Source of the DNA: an uncultured Collinsella sp.
Lineage (GTDB): Bacteria > Actinomycetota > Coriobacteriia > Coriobacteriales > Coriobacteriaceae
Direction: 5' to 3'
Length of the DNA stretch: 64,000 bases
Assembly: GCA_934630735.1 (NCBI GenBank)
Contig: CAKTWK010000006.1
Span: 20,251-84,250, forward strand
The notes beneath the pieces were generated by a model that did no database searches, was not told where the DNA came from, and saw nothing but the letters and a program-made list of their open reading frames with translations. The stretch's first letter is position 1, and each line of letters begins with the position of its first letter. The position numbers and the translations under genes are program-made. Below, one piece after another: positions 62,789-64,000 of this stretch.

Positions 62789-63811
62789 CTAGTTCGTGCC
62801 GCGGAAGCCCTTGCCCACGATCTCGGAGCTATCGACGATGGTGATGAAGGCGCCAGGGTCAATCTCGCGGGTATAGCGGCGCAGTTGCACTGCCTCGCGA
62901 CGGCTCAGCACGCTCATAATCACCGTGACGCACTTGCCCGAGAAGGCGCCGTAGCCACGGCTGATCGTTGCCGTGCGGTTGAGATGCTTGACGATAAACT
63001 CCTCGACTTTGCGCGGTTCGGCGCAAATGATCGTGCAGACCTTACGAAGGTGAATGCTCTCGATAGCCTTATCGACCACGAGCGTCTTGGCAAACAGGCC
63101 AAGCACGCAGTACAGGCCAACGCGCGGGCCATACAGGAAAGCCGCGATGGTTACGATGCCGATATCGACCAACAGCAGCGCGCGGCCAATCTCGAGCGTG
63201 GTGCGACGTTTGAGGATCATGGCGAGAATGTCGGTGCCGCCCGTCGAGGCGCCGATGTCAAAGACAATAGCGCTGCCGAGCGCCGGCAAGATGACGGCAA
63301 AGCACAGGTCGAGCCACATATCACCCGTCATCGAAACATCCGTCGGAATGAAGAGCTCAAACAGCGAGACGTAGGCCGAAAGCGCAAACGAGGCAAAGAC
63401 GCTCCAAAGGATTGCCTTGCGCTCCAAAAAGATAAAGCCCAGAACGACCAGGACCGCGTTGATAATCCACATAAAGACGCCGACGGGCAGAGTCGGGAAC
63501 AGCGTGGAAAGAATGACCGACACGCCCGAGGTGCCGCCGAAGGCAAAGTGATTGGGGGTTTTAAAGGCCACGATGGCGAACGCCGTGAGGATCAGGCCCA
63601 GATTGAGCTCGGCAAAAAAGCGCGGAAAGCCTGGCTCCTGGCTGCGCTTGCGGCCGGCGCGCTCGCCTTGCTCAATAACATCGCGATCGACCACGCGCTC
63701 CATCGGCACTACGGGAGGACGATGCACTTCCTCGGCAGCACGCGACGCCGCCTCTGCCGCAGCGGCCTCAATCGCCCATGCCTTGCTTTCGGTCTCGTGT
63801 TCGTCGGCCAT
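62789..63811 (-). CDS. YitT-family membrane protein (DUF161/DUF2179)
   Basis: 340 residues. A charged N-terminal tail (about 1-65) precedes five or six spans with FGGTSGVSVILS and GASTGGTDILAMILKRRT, the two DUF161 glycine motifs, and a C-terminal cytosolic DUF2179 domain (about 265-330, ATISRGYGAFSGKCVTVIMSVLSRREAVQLRRYTREIDPGAFITIVD). Function is unknown. The last bases of the window (63812-64000) hold no gene I can support. Confidence 0.85.
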   Translation of the reverse strand: MADEHETESKAWAIEAAAAEAASRAAEEVHRPPVVPMERVVDRDVIEQGERAGRKRSQEPGFPRFFAELNLGLILTAFAIVAFKTPNHFAFGGTSGVSVILSTLFPTLPVGVFMWIINAVLVVLGFIFLERKAILWSVFASFALSAYVSLFELFIPTDVSMTGDMWLDLCFAVILPALGSAIVFDIGASTGGTDILAMILKRRTTLEIGRALLLVDIGIVTIAAFLYGPRVGLYCVLGLFAKTLVVDKAIESIHLRKVCTIICAEPRKVEEFIVKHLNRTATISRGYGAFSGKCVTVIMSVLSRREAVQLRRYTREIDPGAFITIVDSSEIVGKGFRGTN

Positions 63812-64000
63812 TACGGCAACCCCTCGTTAACAATTTGGAAACAATGCGCCCATTAGGGTAACGCGGAACGCGAAGATTGCAACCCTTAGTTAGACGAGCG
63901 GTATGACCGCATCGAGGGCATATAGAAAGGCTCTGTTAGACCAAGGTTGACATATAGACGATGTCACCGCGAGGCGGTACCCTTCAATTAACTTCGAAGG

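Noticed and set aside
63930..64000. TTGACA near the right end as a promoter for a gene beyond the window
   Set aside because: No -10 box at proper spacing and no coding sequence follows within the window.

Overview
The window looks like a chromosomal stretch of a high-GC Coriobacteriia actinobacterium, most likely Collinsella or a close relative. This is inferred from protein style, GC-rich codon use, and the many short palindromic intergenic repeats that I associate with that genus. No 16S rRNA gene is present, so the species call is an inference. Most genes are on the minus strand and in tight operons.

Layout. 1-2.6 kb: a metallophosphoesterase and an ECF sigma factor with a DUF4179 membrane protein (likely anti-sigma). 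2.8-4.4 kb: a phased inverted-repeat array, then the wreck of a leucine operon (leuA' joined to 'leuB) that still has its leucine-rich leader peptide and attenuator hairpin. 4.6-9.0 kb: the translation block tRNA-Tyr/Thr/Met, tuf, rpmG, tRNA-Trp, secE, nusG, rplK, rplA. 9.2-9.7 kb: a second, longer phased array next to another dyad-repeat family. 10-15.6 kb: disA-ispD-ispF-cysS-rlmB-yacP, a gene order also known from Bacillus. 15.7-18.4 kb: a Mn2+ riboswitch with mntP, then hipBA. 18.5-24.9 kb: pepD and an AT-richer accessory segment (RelB/PIN toxin-antitoxin, a LanFEG-like ABC transporter preceded by a Cys/Gly-rich peptide ORF, and an HTH/DUF2975 pair). 25-42.7 kb: housekeeping genes clpC, thrE-like, lysS (with a C-terminal tRNA-binding domain), greA, tatA, ispE, veg, dtd, rdgB, rph, murI, a HAD phosphatase, a MurE-like ligase and asnB. 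42.9-43.6 kb: tRNA-Val followed by a 184-bp tandem duplication and a MITE-like element. 43.7-48.7 kb: argCJBD with paired ARG-box-like sites. 48.8-53.3 kb: two pyridoxamine-oxidase-fold proteins, then an FMN-riboswitch-controlled ribU-ecfAA-ecfT riboflavin importer. 53.5-56.5 kb: groES-groEL bracketed by very long palindromes. 56.5-63.8 kb: an amidohydrolase, an M20 peptidase, a DUF2752/DUF4234/zinc-ribbon membrane cluster and a YitT-family protein.

The strongest unexplained signals are non-coding. Two arrays of a 17-nt motif (at 2818-2954 and 9449-9665) alternate strictly in orientation, with exactly 23 nt between units (40-bp phase, 80-bp full period). There are also four 99-163 bp palindromes beside cysS, lysS, groEL and groES, a family of hairpins with different stems but a shared CTGTCCC-type loop, and two small elements with related terminal inverted repeats. 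The leucine locus is a clear case of gene decay: lost start codon, active-site substitution, in-frame stop and a deletion fusing two genes, with an intact regulatory leader. Metabolically, arginine synthesis genes look intact here, while the only leucine genes seen are broken.
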